Shown piece by piece: positions 9,040-18,899 of a stretch of DNA of 64,000 nt. Within the stretch, counting starts at the first letter, position 1, and each line of letters begins with the position of its first letter. Below the pieces are notes generated by a model. It ran no database searches and was not told the DNA's origin. It worked only from the letters and a program-made list of their open reading frames with translations. The stretch is taken from positions 5,766,001 through 5,830,000 of the forward strand of contig NZ_CP116256.1 of NCBI RefSeq assembly GCF_027947575.1, given 5' to 3'. The position numbers and the translations under genes are program-made. The DNA is from Streptomyces rubrogriseus (GTDB lineage: Bacteria; Actinomycetota; Actinomycetes; Streptomycetales; Streptomycetaceae).

Positions 9040-9714
9040 CTAGGCCCTGCCGCGCACCGCGACCAGGCCCGACTCGTAGGCGAACACGACGAGTTGGGCC
9101 CGGTCCCGGGCACCCAGCTTGGTCATCGCACGGCTGATGTGCGTCTTGGCGGTCAGCGGGCTGATCACCATGTGGGCGGCGATCTCCTCGTTGCTCAGGC
9201 CGCGCGCCGCGAGCGCGGTGACCTCGCGTTCCCGGCGGGTGAGGGTGTCCAGGCCGGGCGCGGTGGACCGGTCCGGGGGCCGGGCGACGAACTCGCCGAT
9301 CAGGGTGCGGGTGACCGACGGGGAGAGCAGGGCCTCGCCGTGCGCCACCACGTCGATGGCCTGGAGCAGGTCGGCGGGCTCGGTGTCCTTGAGGAGGAAG
9401 CCGCTGGCTCCCGCCCGCAGCGCCTCGAAGACGTACTCGTCGAGGCCGTAGTTGGTGAGGATGACGACGCGTACGGCGGCGAGGGCCGGGTCGGCGGCGA
9501 TGTGCCGGGTCGCCTCGATGCCCGACATCACCGGCATCTGCACGTCGACCAGGGCCACGTCGGGCACCTGCGCCCGCACCAGCGCCACCCCCTGTTCCCC
9601 GTCGGCCGCCTCGCCGACCACCTCGACGCCCTCCTCGGCGTCGAGCAGCGCCCGGAAACCGGCCCGCATCAGCGCCTGGTCGTCGACGAGCGCGACCCGG
9701 ACGACGCCGCTCAT
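9040..9714 (-). CDS. NarL/LuxR-family response regulator
   Basis: 224 aa. The receiver domain has acidic DDQ, a phospho-acceptor Asp in DVALVDVQMP and a Lys in FLLKD. The C-terminal LuxR helix-turn-helix reads LTRREREVTALAARGLSNEEIA. The ATG at 9714 overlaps the stop of the upstream kinase gene (ATGA), so the two are translationally coupled. The signal and target genes are unknown. Confidence 0.95.
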   Translation of the reverse strand: MSGVVRVALVDDQALMRAGFRALLDAEEGVEVVGEAADGEQGVALVRAQVPDVALVDVQMPVMSGIEATRHIAADPALAAVRVVILTNYGLDEYVFEALRAGASGFLLKDTEPADLLQAIDVVAHGEALLSPSVTRTLIGEFVARPPDRSTAPGLDTLTRREREVTALAARGLSNEEIAAHMVISPLTAKTHISRAMTKLGARDRAQLVVFAYESGLVAVRGRA

Positions 9715-10871
9715 GCCGTCTCCCCCAGCGGGAGCCGTGCGCGCACCGAGAAACCGCCCTCCGCGCGGGGGGCGGCGCGCAGGGTGCCGCCGAGGGCGCT
9801 GACGCGTTCGTGCATGCCGGTCAGGCCGGTGCCGGGCACCGGCGGGCGGTCCGGATCGGCGGCCCCGTCGTCGTCCACGACTATGGTCAGCTCGCCCATG
9901 CGGTCCCCCGTGTGGTCCGTCGTGTGATCCACCGTGGGATCCGTCGTGTTCCGTGTGCCGTAGTCGATGCGGACCCGCACTTTCGCCGGTCCGGCGTGCC
10001 GCGCCGCGTTGGTGAGGGCCTCCTGCACGATGCGGTAGGCGGCCCGGTCGACGGCCCGGGGCAGCGGGCGCTCGTCCCCGGTGACCGTGAGCTCGACGGC
10101 GAGCCCCGCCGCCCGGGCCCGCTCGACGAGCAGGGCCGGGGTGCCGGTGGGTTCGTCGGCCCGCAGCACCTGGAGGGCGGAGCGCAGCTCGCGCATCGCC
10201 TCGCCGCTTGCCTCCTGGATGGCGAGCAGCGCGGGCGGCACCTCGTCGCCGCGTTTGCGCGCCAGGTGGACAGCGACGCCCGCCTGGAGCTTGACGATGG
10301 AGATGCTGTGCGTCAGCGAGTCGTGCAACTCGCGGGCGATCCGCAGCCGTTCCTCCCCGGCACGGCGCAGGGCCGCCTCCTCCCTGGTGCGCTCCGCCTC
10401 CAGGGCGCGCTGTTCGGTCTGGCGCAGGTACGCCTGCCAGTTCCGGTCGGCGAGACCGGTCACCACGGCGCACAGGAACCAGCCGACGAGCAGTCCGGCC
10501 CGTTCGGCCGCGTGCTGGGTGCCGGGGCCGGTGGCCACGTACCCGGCCAGGAACACGGCGCCGCCGGCCGCCGCGAGACCCCGGTGGCCGACCCGGGCCG
10601 CGGTGTGCACGGCGCCCAGGACGGGCAGGGCGGACAGCGGGCCGGGGTGTGCGTGCACGACGTACGCCGTGCCGAGGACGGTGGCGGCGGCCAGCACCGC
10701 GCGCGGGGCGGCGCGGTGGAAGGCGAGCGCCGCCGAGGCGAGGACGACGAGCACGTGGTCGAGTGCCGTGGTGTCGTCGTCGAAGGCGGCGACCGCCGTG
10801 CCGAGGGCGCCGACGACGGCCGCGAGGACCACGTCGGCGAGCCGTCCGCGATCGACCTGACGCCCACTCAT
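9711..10871 (-). CDS. HisKA_3 sensor histidine kinase of a two-component pair
   Basis: 386 aa. An N-terminal set of ~4-5 hydrophobic helices (residues ~10-150) acts as a membrane sensor. The H box RIARELHDSLTHSI has the phospho-His intact, followed by HATPase_c with QEALTNAARHAG and GTGLTGMHERV. An insertion of Thr/Asp/His-rich repeats (about TTDPTVDHTTDHTGD) interrupts the ATPase domain. It overlaps the response-regulator start by 4 nt and is divergent from the AhpD-like gene. Confidence 0.93.
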   Translation of the reverse strand: MSGRQVDRGRLADVVLAAVVGALGTAVAAFDDDTTALDHVLVVLASAALAFHRAAPRAVLAAATVLGTAYVVHAHPGPLSALPVLGAVHTAARVGHRGLAAAGGAVFLAGYVATGPGTQHAAERAGLLVGWFLCAVVTGLADRNWQAYLRQTEQRALEAERTREEAALRRAGEERLRIARELHDSLTHSISIVKLQAGVAVHLARKRGDEVPPALLAIQEASGEAMRELRSALQVLRADEPTGTPALLVERARAAGLAVELTVTGDERPLPRAVDRAAYRIVQEALTNAARHAGPAKVRVRIDYGTRNTTDPTVDHTTDHTGDRMGELTIVVDDDGAADPDRPPVPGTGLTGMHERVSALGGTLRAAPRAEGGFSVRARLPLGETA

Positions 10872-10926
10872 GCCCGCACCCTATGCGTCCCGGCCGACAC
10901 GCGCGTCGGCCCTGTGGACGGCTTGC

Positions 10927-10950
10927 GGACTACTCCCGGCGAAGTAGTCC
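10927..10950. promoter_or_regulatory. Perfect inverted repeat between divergent genes
   Basis: GGACTACT (10927-10934) and AGTAGTCC (10943-10950) are exact complements separated by 8 nt. They lie between the kinase start (10871) and the AhpD-like gene (11039). This is a likely operator; its binder could be the adjacent response regulator. Confidence 0.55.
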
Positions 10951-11038
10951 ACCGCCCGGCCGGGCCCCGGCGGCGCAGTGCCGACCGCATCCGGCCGTAC
11001 GACGACGGCGGGCACCTTGGCGGCGCACTCTGCTGTCC

Positions 11039-12052
11039 ATGCCCACACCCTTCCGTCACACCGAACCGCTGCCCCCGAAGGCGGCCACCGGCCACGTCGC
11101 CGAGGTCTACGCACAGGCCGCGCGGGACTTCGGCATCCCCGAGCCCGCGCCCTTCGTGGCCCTCTCCTCCGCGCCCGTGCTCGTCGCCCCGGCCTGGGCG
11201 CTGATGCGCGAGTCCCTGCTCGCCGGTCCCGGCGACCGCACCGGCAAGGAGGTCGCCGCCTTCGGGGTGTCGCAGGCCAACAAGTGCCGGTTCTGCGTGG
11301 ACGCGCACACCATGCTGCTGCACGCCACCGGCGACCACGCCCTGGCCGAACGGCTGGCCAGGGGGCAGGAGCCGGCGGACGAGCGGCACGCGCGCGTACT
11401 CGGCTGGGCGCGCCGCACCCGCGTTCCGGGTGCGGCGGGCGAGCCCCACCCGTTCCGGCCCGAGGAGGCTCCCGGCTATCTCGGCACCGTGCTGGCCTTC
11501 CACTTCATCAACCGCGTCGTGTCGTCCCTGGTGACCGAGACGCTGCTGCCGGCCGGCGCGCAACGCCTGCGCCCGGTAAGGAGCCTGGCGGGCCGCTCGC
11601 TGTCCCGCACGGTGCGGCGAACCGCCGTGCCCGGCGCCTCCCTTCCCCTGCTGGACGACCCCGGCCGGGGACCGGCGTGGGCGGCGGGGACACCGGTCGG
11701 CCCGGCGTACGCGGCGCTGAGCTCCGCAGCCCCGATGGGCGCCGGTCTCCTCGACGCCGACGACCAGGACCTGGTACGCGCCACGCTGCGCGACTGGGAC
11801 GGCTCGCACCCGCCGCGCACACCGGACCCGTTTCCCGACCGGCGGGAGCGGCCCGGCGCACGGCTGGCGCTGCTGGTGGCGCTCGCGCCGTACCGGATCA
11901 CGGACGCGGACGTCGCGGCGTGGCGCCGGCCCGAGCACACCGACCACTGCCTGGTGCACCTCGTCGCGTACGGCGCGTTCGCCGCCGTGGACCGCATCGA
12001 GACGGCGCTGACCGCCCCGACCGCCCGCCCCGCCCCTCGGGAGACCTCATGA
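11039..12052 (+). CDS. Carboxymuconolactone decarboxylase/AhpD-like protein
   Basis: 337 aa from ATG 11039. The hallmark is KCRFCVDAH (CxxC plus His) around residue 85, the AhpD-type redox centre, within an all-helical CMD fold. The length suggests two CMD-like repeats; the second lacks the CxxC pair. Such proteins act as peroxidase partners or alkylhydroperoxidase-like enzymes. Its stop overlaps the next small ORF (ATGA). Confidence 0.85.
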   Translation: MPTPFRHTEPLPPKAATGHVAEVYAQAARDFGIPEPAPFVALSSAPVLVAPAWALMRESLLAGPGDRTGKEVAAFGVSQANKCRFCVDAHTMLLHATGDHALAERLARGQEPADERHARVLGWARRTRVPGAAGEPHPFRPEEAPGYLGTVLAFHFINRVVSSLVTETLLPAGAQRLRPVRSLAGRSLSRTVRRTAVPGASLPLLDDPGRGPAWAAGTPVGPAYAALSSAAPMGAGLLDADDQDLVRATLRDWDGSHPPRTPDPFPDRRERPGARLALLVALAPYRITDADVAAWRRPEHTDHCLVHLVAYGAFAAVDRIETALTAPTARPAPRETS

Positions 12053-12249
12053 CCGTCGTCACCGGCTCCCGCCGGGAACCCGGTCCCGACGCGGTCCGGG
12101 ACACCGCGGGCCTCCTGCTGTCGCGCTACCCGGGCCGCCCCCTGCCCGCCGGACGGCTCGCCGGGCGGGAGGCGGCGCCGCCCGTCCGTCTGCGTCACCG
12201 CACGGCCACGCACCGAGTTCGCCCTTCCGCACCACGGGGACTCGTGTGA
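12049..12249 (+). CDS. Short hypothetical ORF coupled to the AhpD-like gene
   Basis: 66 aa. ATG 12049 overlaps the upstream TGA (ATGA), which is the only positive evidence. The product is Arg/Pro-rich with no recognised domain. It could be a genuine small gene or the degraded 5' end of a longer one. Confidence 0.35.
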   Translation: MTVVTGSRREPGPDAVRDTAGLLLSRYPGRPLPAGRLAGREAAPPVRLRHRTATHRVRPSAPRGLV

Positions 12250-12309
12250 CACTGGCGTCCCGTCCGCAGTGCGGGCACCCTCCGCACCGTCCCCCACGAG
12301 AAGTGCGCC

Positions 12310-12966
12310 GTGCGTTCTCTTCCTCTGCCGCTCGCCCTGACCGCCCGTCTGGCGCCGGTCGCCGTGCTCGCCACGGCCGGCTGGGCGCTGTCGTCCGGGC
12401 CGGACACGTCACCCGCGGCGAAGGAGAGGACGCCGCCCGACACCACGAACAGATCGGCGTCCGCACCGGCGACTGAGGCGGCGACCAAGACGTACGCCAC
12501 CGCACCGGCACCGTGCGAGAGCCTGGCCGACAAGACGGTCACCTCGCTGGTGCCGGGGGCCAAGGCGGCCGGCAAGGAGATCCCGTCCACGGACACCAAG
12601 GTGCGCCGCACCTGTTCGTGGAACGCGCTCAAGGGATACGACTACCGCTGGCTCGACGTCTCCTTCGAGGTGATGGCGACGGACGAGGCGGCCCGGAAGT
12701 CGTACAAGGAGCGCGTCGCCGACCGCAGCGGCGGCGGCGACGTCCCGGGTCTCGGCGACGGCGCCTACTCCGTCGTCAACCTCACCACCGAGGACAAGCA
12801 GCAGACCCGCGAGGGCACGGTGCTGGTCCGCGCGGCCAACGCCCTGGTGATGATCACCTACAACGGCAGCGACTTCGAGTCGAAGAAGGCCCCCGGTACG
12901 ACCGAGATCAACAAGGGCGCCATCAAGGCGGCCAAGGAGGCGGTGGCCGCCCTGGTTGACGGCTGA
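12310..12966 (+). CDS. Secreted protein, DUF3558-like
   Basis: 218 aa from GTG 12310. An N-terminal hydrophobic segment (~5-28) acts as signal or anchor, followed by a Thr/Pro/Ala-rich linker. A globular domain (~65-218) contains conserved-looking Cys residues at APCESL and RRTCSW, the layout seen in DUF3558-type actinobacterial extracellular proteins. There is no lipobox Cys at the signal end, so it is probably not a lipoprotein. The function is unknown. Confidence 0.7.
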   Translation: MRSLPLPLALTARLAPVAVLATAGWALSSGPDTSPAAKERTPPDTTNRSASAPATEAATKTYATAPAPCESLADKTVTSLVPGAKAAGKEIPSTDTKVRRTCSWNALKGYDYRWLDVSFEVMATDEAARKSYKERVADRSGGGDVPGLGDGAYSVVNLTTEDKQQTREGTVLVRAANALVMITYNGSDFESKKAPGTTEINKGAIKAAKEAVAALVDG

Positions 12967-13120
12967 GCCCTCCCCGGGCGCCGTGGACCGGACACGTGCC
13001 GTCGCGGTACACCCTGGTCGACTCCGGTGGCAGGATGGCCACGCGGCCGTCGCCTCCGCCCCGGTTCGAGCGCCGTGGCCGCACCCCGTGCCACGACGCT
13101 CCCCCGGAGGAAGACACCCC

Positions 13121-14750
13121 ATGGACAGACGCGCCCTCATGCTCGCGACCGGCGGACTCCTCGGCGCCGTCGGTGCCGCCCAGCTGACGGCGGCCCCGTC
13201 GGCCGTCGCCGCCGGGACGGACGCCGCGACCGGCCCCGTCTTCGACGTGCGGGCCTACGGGGCGGTCGGCGACGGCGTCACCGACGACACCGCGGCCTTC
13301 CGCCGGGCGCTGGCCGCGGCGCGGGAGGTCCCGGGCGGCGGAGCGACGCTGCTGGTACCGGCGGGCAGTTACCCGCTGGGGGAGTCCCTGCTGCTCGGTC
13401 AGGGCATGACCGTCCGCGCGCACGGGGCCCTGCTCTTCCGCACCGGCAACACCTCGGCCCTGGTGAAGAACTACACGGCCGGCATGCCCGCGGTCGGCGG
13501 CTACGCCGGGGTCGGCAACATATCCGTCCACGGCGGCACCTGGGACATGCGCGGCAGCCGGTTCACCTCGACCTGCCCCGCGTTCGTCTTCACCCACGCC
13601 GACGGCTTCACCGTCCGCGACGTCACCGTGCTCGACGTGCCCGAGGCGCACGCCGTCGAACTCAACGCGGTACGGCGGGTCAGGATCACCGACTGCCTCT
13701 TCGACGGGGTGTACGTGGCGCCCGGCGTCCCGGCGGTGCCCAACCGGCACGAGGCCGTGCAGATCACCGGCGCGACCAACGTCCACAACCTGCCGGCGCC
13801 CGACTACGACGGCACCCCCTGTGAGGACGTGCTGATCTCCGGCTGCACGATGCGCAACTCCTCGTCCGGCAACGCCCCTTACGACGCCCTCTGCGGCGAC
13901 CACTACGTCGCGTCCGCCGACTCCCCCCGCCCCCTGCACCGGAACATCCGCGTTCTCGGCAACAGGGTCGAGAGCAGCGGCGCGTACGGTGTCCGCGCCA
14001 CCGACTGGCAGCAGTCGGTGATCGCCGGCAACACGATCGACGCGGCGGCGGTCACCGGCATCTACGTCAGCTCCGGTTCCGGCAACCCGCTCCAGGACAT
14101 CGCGGTGACCGGCAACACCGTGCGCGGGACCGGCGCCGGGGGCGCGATCGTGGTGTCCAACACCGGCACGGGGCGCAACAGTTCGGTGGTCGTCAGCGAC
14201 AACCTCGTCCGCGGGGTGGACGGCGAGACCGGGATCTACGTCGGGCAGACCGACGGGGCGTCGGTCACCGGCAACACCGTGGCCACGACCCGCCACCCGT
14301 CCGGCGGGAACGCCCAGGGCATCCAGCTCCAGGGCTGCCCCGACGCCCTGGTCACCGGTAACCACCTGTCGGACGTCGACGGTGACGGCATCGGCGTCGA
14401 CAGCGGTTCCACCGGAGCGCTGATCGCCCAGAACACCGTGCTGGACCCGGCCCGCAACGGCATCTCGGCCGCCTCCTCCGACATCGCCCTGCGCGACAAC
14501 CGGATCACCGGTGCGGGTTCGGGCGGGACGGCGGGCACCTACGCCGTCCGCGTCGGCGGGAACGCCGTGAACGTGTCGTGCCGGGGCAACGTGTCCCGCC
14601 CCGGCGAGGGTGCCGGGGCCGAGGCGGGCATCGCGGTGATGGCCGGCTGCCGGGGTGCCTGGATCGCGGGCAACGACCTGCGCGGCTGGGGGGACGGCGG
14701 CGGTTCTCGACCGTGGCACCGGGACCGTGTCGGCCGACAACCTCGGCTGA
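13121..14750 (+). pseudogene. Tat-exported right-handed beta-helix (pectate-lyase-like) protein, frameshifted near its 3' end
   Basis: ATG 13121 follows GGAGG (13105-13109 region). The N-terminus carries twin Arg and a hydrophobic stretch ending AVAA (Tat-type signal). Residues ~40-90 are the pectate_lyase_3 start (FDVRAYGAVGDGVTDDT), followed by about 12 parallel beta-helix turns (GNTV, GNHL, DNRITG motifs). A run of six G at 14689-14694 shifts the frame. Reading five G restores an ending GTGTVSADNLG with stop at 14748-14750. Without that, the frame runs as Arg-rich nonsense to 15082, over the opposite transporter gene. Likely a polysaccharide lyase or glycan hydrolase; substrate unknown. 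Confidence 0.75.
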
Positions 14751-14762
14751 CCCGGTGGGTGA

Positions 14763-16316
14763 TCAGGCGGAACGGCTGCGGTTTCCGGCCGCATCGGCGC
14801 CGGGCCGGGTCGCGGGCAGCAGCATCAGGACCAGGTAGAGGACCAGGGACGTGGCCAGGCCGACCGCCCAGCCGTAGTCGGCCAGCGGTTCGAGGAAGGG
14901 GACGGGGCGGCCGTCGACCAGGGGGTGGAAGTCGGCGCCGCCGACGGCCAGGACGCCGCCGACGACGAAGGCCAGCACCGCACGCCAGTTCCAGCCTGCC
15001 TCGTACCAGTAGCGTCCGCCCCTGCGGTACAGGTCGACGAGGTGCAGCCGGGCGCGCCGCAGTATCCAGTAGTCGGCGATGAGGATGCCGGCCACGGTGC
15101 CGAGCAGCCCGCCGACCAGGCCGAGCCAGGTGAAGATGTAGCCCTGCGGGTCGGAGTACAGCTTCCACGGGAAGATCAGTACCGCCAGGACGGACGTGAT
15201 GAGGGCGCCGGCCCGGAAACTGACCTTGCGCGGTGCGACGTTGGAGAAGTCGAAGGCCGGGGAGACCAGGTTGGCGGCGATGTTCACGGACAGGGTGGCC
15301 ACCAGGACGGTGACGAGGGCGAAGAGCAGGCCCACCACGTTGTCCGTCTTCGCCGCGAGCTGCACCGGGTCCCAGATCGGTTCGCCGTACACGGCCTGGC
15401 TGCCGGAGGTGACCATGACGGAGAGGAAGGCGAACAGGGTCATCGTCGTGGGCAGGCCGAGGGCCTGGCCTCGGGTCTGGGCCTTCTGGCTCTTTCCGTA
15501 TCGGGTGAAGTCCGGGATGTTGAGGGACAGGGTGGACCAGAAGCCGATCATGCCCATCAGGGACGGCCAGAACAGCTTCCAGAAGTCGCCGCCCCAGCCG
15601 AGCTTGGAGGGCTGGTCGAAGAGCGGGCCGAAGCCACCCGCCTTGTCGGCCATCCACCACAGCATCACGAAGGCGCCGACGAGGACGAAGGGCGCCGCCC
15701 AGTTCTCGAAGCGGCGGATGGTCTCCATGCCCCGGTAGATGATGGCGACCTGGAGCGCCCAGAAGATGGCGAAGGACAGCCACATGGTCCAGGCGTGGCC
15801 GCCGAAGGTCCCCGCGTTCGTCCAGCCGTCCCCGATCAGCTTGCCGGCCAGGAAGTAGATCGCCTCGCCGCCGATCCACGTCTGGATGCCGAACCAGCCG
15901 CACGCCACCAACGCCCGCACCACGGCGGGCAGGTTGGCGCCCCGGATGCCGAAGGAGGCGCGGGCGAAGACCGGGAAGGGGATGCCGTACTTGGGTCCGG
16001 CGTGCCCGGTGAGCAGCATCGGCGCGAGCACGATCAGGTTGGCCAGGGCGATGGTGAGCACCGCCTGCTTCCAGTCCATGCCGACCGCGATCAGACCGGA
16101 GGCGAGGGTCCAGGAGGCCGTGTTGTGGGCCATGCCGACCCACAGGGCGGAGAAGTTGTACGTGGTCCAGGTGCGCCCCTCGACGGGGACGGGCAGCAGG
16201 TCCTGGTTGGCGTAGGGACCGCTCGGCGGCGGGGAGCCCGGGGCGAGCTCCACGCGCCCGTCGGGGAGGGTGACTTGGGCGGACGGCGGTATGGCCGTGG
16301 GCGCGGTGTCGGTCAT
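14763..16316 (-). CDS. NCS1-family nucleobase/hydantoin permease
   Basis: 517 aa from ATG 16316 (ATG 16331 adds five residues). Twelve TM helices with NCS1 landmarks: NFSALWVGMAHN in TM1, GPKYGIPFPVFARASFG, WFGIQTWIGG and NIPDFTRYGKS. The family imports uracil, allantoin, hydantoins or cytosine with Na+ or H+. It is the last gene of a leftward catabolic run with dihydropyrimidinase and ureidopropionase, so the cargo is probably a pyrimidine, dihydropyrimidine or hydantoin. Confidence 0.92.
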   Translation of the reverse strand: MTDTAPTAIPPSAQVTLPDGRVELAPGSPPPSGPYANQDLLPVPVEGRTWTTYNFSALWVGMAHNTASWTLASGLIAVGMDWKQAVLTIALANLIVLAPMLLTGHAGPKYGIPFPVFARASFGIRGANLPAVVRALVACGWFGIQTWIGGEAIYFLAGKLIGDGWTNAGTFGGHAWTMWLSFAIFWALQVAIIYRGMETIRRFENWAAPFVLVGAFVMLWWMADKAGGFGPLFDQPSKLGWGGDFWKLFWPSLMGMIGFWSTLSLNIPDFTRYGKSQKAQTRGQALGLPTTMTLFAFLSVMVTSGSQAVYGEPIWDPVQLAAKTDNVVGLLFALVTVLVATLSVNIAANLVSPAFDFSNVAPRKVSFRAGALITSVLAVLIFPWKLYSDPQGYIFTWLGLVGGLLGTVAGILIADYWILRRARLHLVDLYRRGGRYWYEAGWNWRAVLAFVVGGVLAVGGADFHPLVDGRPVPFLEPLADYGWAVGLATSLVLYLVLMLLPATRPGADAAGNRSRSA

Positions 16317-16426
16317 GGGCAGGCCAATCATGCGGTGGGACGGGAGAGGCCGTGCGGGCGGTGCCGAGGGGGGTGCGCGAGTGCGCCCTGGGGCCCGCCC
16401 CCGGGTGCGGGGCGGGCCGGGGTGGC

Positions 16427-17449
16427 TCAGCCGTTGACGGCCGGGATGACCTGGGTGCCGTAGGTGTCGATCACGGCTTCCCGCGCGTCGTGCATGTCGT
16501 ACAGCGCGAACTGGTCGACGCCGAGGGCGCGCAGGGCGGTCAGCTTCTCGATGTGCTTCTCGACCGGGCCGATCAGGCAGAACCGGTCGACGATCTCGTC
16601 CGGCACGAACTGCGTGTCCGGGTTGCCGCTGCGCCCGTGGTGGGCGTAGTCGTAGCCCTCGCGGGCCTTGATGTAGTCGGTGAGTTCGTCGGGCACGGTA
16701 CCGGTGTGGGCGCCGTACTTGGCGACCAGGTCGGCGACGTGGTTGCCGACCATGCCGCCGAACCAGCGGCACTGCTCCCGCGCGTGGGCGAGGGCCTCGG
16801 GCGAGTCGTCGGCGGTGACGTAGGCGGGAGCGGCGACGCAGACCGTCACCTCGGACGGGTCGCGTCCGGCGGCCTCGGCGGCGTCGCGGACGGCCTTGAC
16901 CATGTACTCGGTCAGGTAGAGGTCGGCGAGCTGGAGGATGAAGCCGTCGGCCTCCTCGCCGGTCATCTTCAGCGCCTTGGGACCGTACGCGGCCATCCAC
17001 ACGGGGACTTCGGCGCCGGGCCTGGTCCAGGGGAACCGGACGACGGTGCCGCCGCCGAGGTCGGCCTCCTCTCCCCTGCCCAGCGCGCGGATGACCCTGA
17101 TCGCATCGCTTATCCGGGCGAGGGTGTTGGGCTTGCGTCCGGCCACCCGCATCGCGGAGTCGCCGCGGCCGATGCCGCAGACCGTGCGGTTGCCGAACAT
17201 GTCGTTGAGGGTGGCGAAGGTGGACGCGGTCACCTCCCAGGTGCGGGTGCCCGGGTTGGTGACCATCGGGCCGATCTTCAGTGTGCTGGTGTTGGCCAGG
17301 ACCTGGCTGTAGATCACGAACGGCTCCTGCCACAGCACGGCGGAGTCGAAGGTCCAGCCGTGGCTGAAGCCGTTGCGCTCGGCCCGCTGCATCAGCTCCA
17401 CGACGCGGGAGGCCGGCGGGTCGGTCTGCAGGACGAGTCCGAAGTCCAT
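16427..17449 (-). CDS. LLM-class flavin/F420-dependent oxidoreductase of the hydantoin/pyrimidine locus
   Basis: 340 aa, bacterial-luciferase-like TIM barrel. Conserved pieces include NPGTRTWEVTAS, the GIGRGDSA loop and PVWMAAYGPKAL. It resembles the family repeatedly found beside hydantoinase genes. A GGAG Shine-Dalgarno overlaps the stop of the dihydropyrimidinase gene 11 nt upstream, so the two are coupled. No dihydropyrimidine dehydrogenase is in view; this protein may perform a redox step on the ring (inference). Confidence 0.88.
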   Translation of the reverse strand: MDFGLVLQTDPPASRVVELMQRAERNGFSHGWTFDSAVLWQEPFVIYSQVLANTSTLKIGPMVTNPGTRTWEVTASTFATLNDMFGNRTVCGIGRGDSAMRVAGRKPNTLARISDAIRVIRALGRGEEADLGGGTVVRFPWTRPGAEVPVWMAAYGPKALKMTGEEADGFILQLADLYLTEYMVKAVRDAAEAAGRDPSEVTVCVAAPAYVTADDSPEALAHAREQCRWFGGMVGNHVADLVAKYGAHTGTVPDELTDYIKAREGYDYAHHGRSGNPDTQFVPDEIVDRFCLIGPVEKHIEKLTALRALGVDQFALYDMHDAREAVIDTYGTQVIPAVNG

Positions 17450-17460
17450 GGGCACCGCTC

Positions 17461-18864
17461 CTAGTTCAGGTACTGACAGGTGACGCGCGGGGTGTAGGCG
17501 CCGTGGCCCTTGCGCCCGGTGTACTCCCGCTCGGTCACGACCGGTTCGCCGCGCGAGAGCACGGTCTCCACCCGGCCGGTGATCCGCCGGCCCTCGTACG
17601 CCGAGTAGTCGACGTTCATGTGGTGGGTCTGGGCGGAGATGACCTGCTCGGCGTGCGGGTCGTAGACGACGATGTCGGCGTCGGCGCCGGGCGCGATGGT
17701 GCCCTTCTTCGGGTACAGGCCGAACATCCGGGCCGGGGTGGCGCAGGCGATCTCGATCCAGCGGCGGCGGCCGATGTGCCCGTCGACGACGGCCTGGTGA
17801 AGCAGGTCCATGCGGTTCTCGACGCCCGGCATCCCGTTGGGAATCTTGGAGAAGTCGCCCCGGCCCAGTTCCTTCTGCCCGCTGAAGCAGAAGGGGCAGT
17901 GGTCGGTGGAGACCACCTGGAGGTCGTTGGTGCGCAGGCCCCGCCACAGCGCCGCCTGGTGCTCCTTCGGCCTGAGCGGTGTGCTGCACACGTACTTGGC
18001 GCCCTCGAAGTCCGGCTCGGCGAGGTTGTCCGTGGACAGGAACAGGTACTGGGGGCAGGTCTCGCCGAAGACGGGCAGGCCCTCGTCGCGGGCCCGGGTC
18101 AGCTCGGCCACCGCCTCCGTCGCCGAGACGTGCACCACGTACAGCGGCGCCCCGGCGACCTGGGCGAGCCGGATGGCGCGGTGGGTGGCCTCGGCCTCCA
18201 GCAGGGCCTTGCGGACCTCGCCGTGGAAGCGGGGGTCGGTCTCGCCGCGGGCGAGGGCCTGCTCGACCAGGACGTCGATCGCGATGCCGTTCTCGGCGTG
18301 CATCATGATCAGGCCGCCGTTCTCGGCGGCGCGCTGCATGGCGCGCAGGATTTGTCCGTCGTCGGAGTAGAAGACGCCGGGGTACGCCATGAACTGCTTG
18401 AAGGAGGTCACCCCCTCCTCCACCAGCAGGTCCATCTCCTTGAGCGTCTCCTGGTTCACGTCCGAGACGATCATGTGGAAGCCGTAGTCGATGGCGCAGT
18501 TGCCCTCGGCCTTGGCGTGCCAGGCGTCCAGGCCCTCGCGCAGGGAGTGCCCGACGCTCTGGATGGCGAAGTCGACGATGGTGGTCGTGCCGCCCCAGGC
18601 GGCGGCGCGGGTGCCGGTCTCGAAGGTGTCGGCGGCGTAGGTACCGCCGAAGGGCATCTCCATGTGGGTGTGCCCGTCGACGCCGCCCGGGATGACGTAC
18701 TTGCCGCTCGCGTCGATGGTCCGCTCGGCGGTGAACGCCTCGGCGGCCGGGGTGCCGGTCGCGGCGAGGGCGGCGACGCGGCCTTCCTCGATCAGGACGT
18801 CGGCGTGGATCTCGTCGGCCGCGGTGATGACGAGGCCGCCGCGGATGACGGTACGGCTGCTCAT
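17461..18864 (-). CDS. hydA: Dihydropyrimidinase / D-hydantoinase
   Basis: 467 aa, amidohydrolase superfamily. It hydrolyses dihydrouracil, dihydrothymine or 5-substituted hydantoins to N-carbamoyl amino acids. The dinuclear zinc site is visible: GHTHMEMP near residue 58, the carbamylated Lys in TSFKQF near residue 155, HAEN, VVHVS and STDHCPF. GGAGGG precedes ATG 18864. It lies between the ureidopropionase (35 nt upstream) and the LLM oxidoreductase, fitting a linear ring-opening pathway. Confidence 0.95.
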   Translation of the reverse strand: MSSRTVIRGGLVITAADEIHADVLIEEGRVAALAATGTPAAEAFTAERTIDASGKYVIPGGVDGHTHMEMPFGGTYAADTFETGTRAAAWGGTTTIVDFAIQSVGHSLREGLDAWHAKAEGNCAIDYGFHMIVSDVNQETLKEMDLLVEEGVTSFKQFMAYPGVFYSDDGQILRAMQRAAENGGLIMMHAENGIAIDVLVEQALARGETDPRFHGEVRKALLEAEATHRAIRLAQVAGAPLYVVHVSATEAVAELTRARDEGLPVFGETCPQYLFLSTDNLAEPDFEGAKYVCSTPLRPKEHQAALWRGLRTNDLQVVSTDHCPFCFSGQKELGRGDFSKIPNGMPGVENRMDLLHQAVVDGHIGRRRWIEIACATPARMFGLYPKKGTIAPGADADIVVYDPHAEQVISAQTHHMNVDYSAYEGRRITGRVETVLSRGEPVVTEREYTGRKGHGAYTPRVTCQYLN

Positions 18865-18899
18865 GCTGCTGTTCCCTCCTGTCAGGGGCCCCGGTCGGA

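Noticed and set aside
14751..15082. Continuation of the beta-helix protein over the permease gene
   Set aside because: Arg/Pro/Ser-rich nonsense; restoring one base at the G6 run gives a natural stop at 14750.
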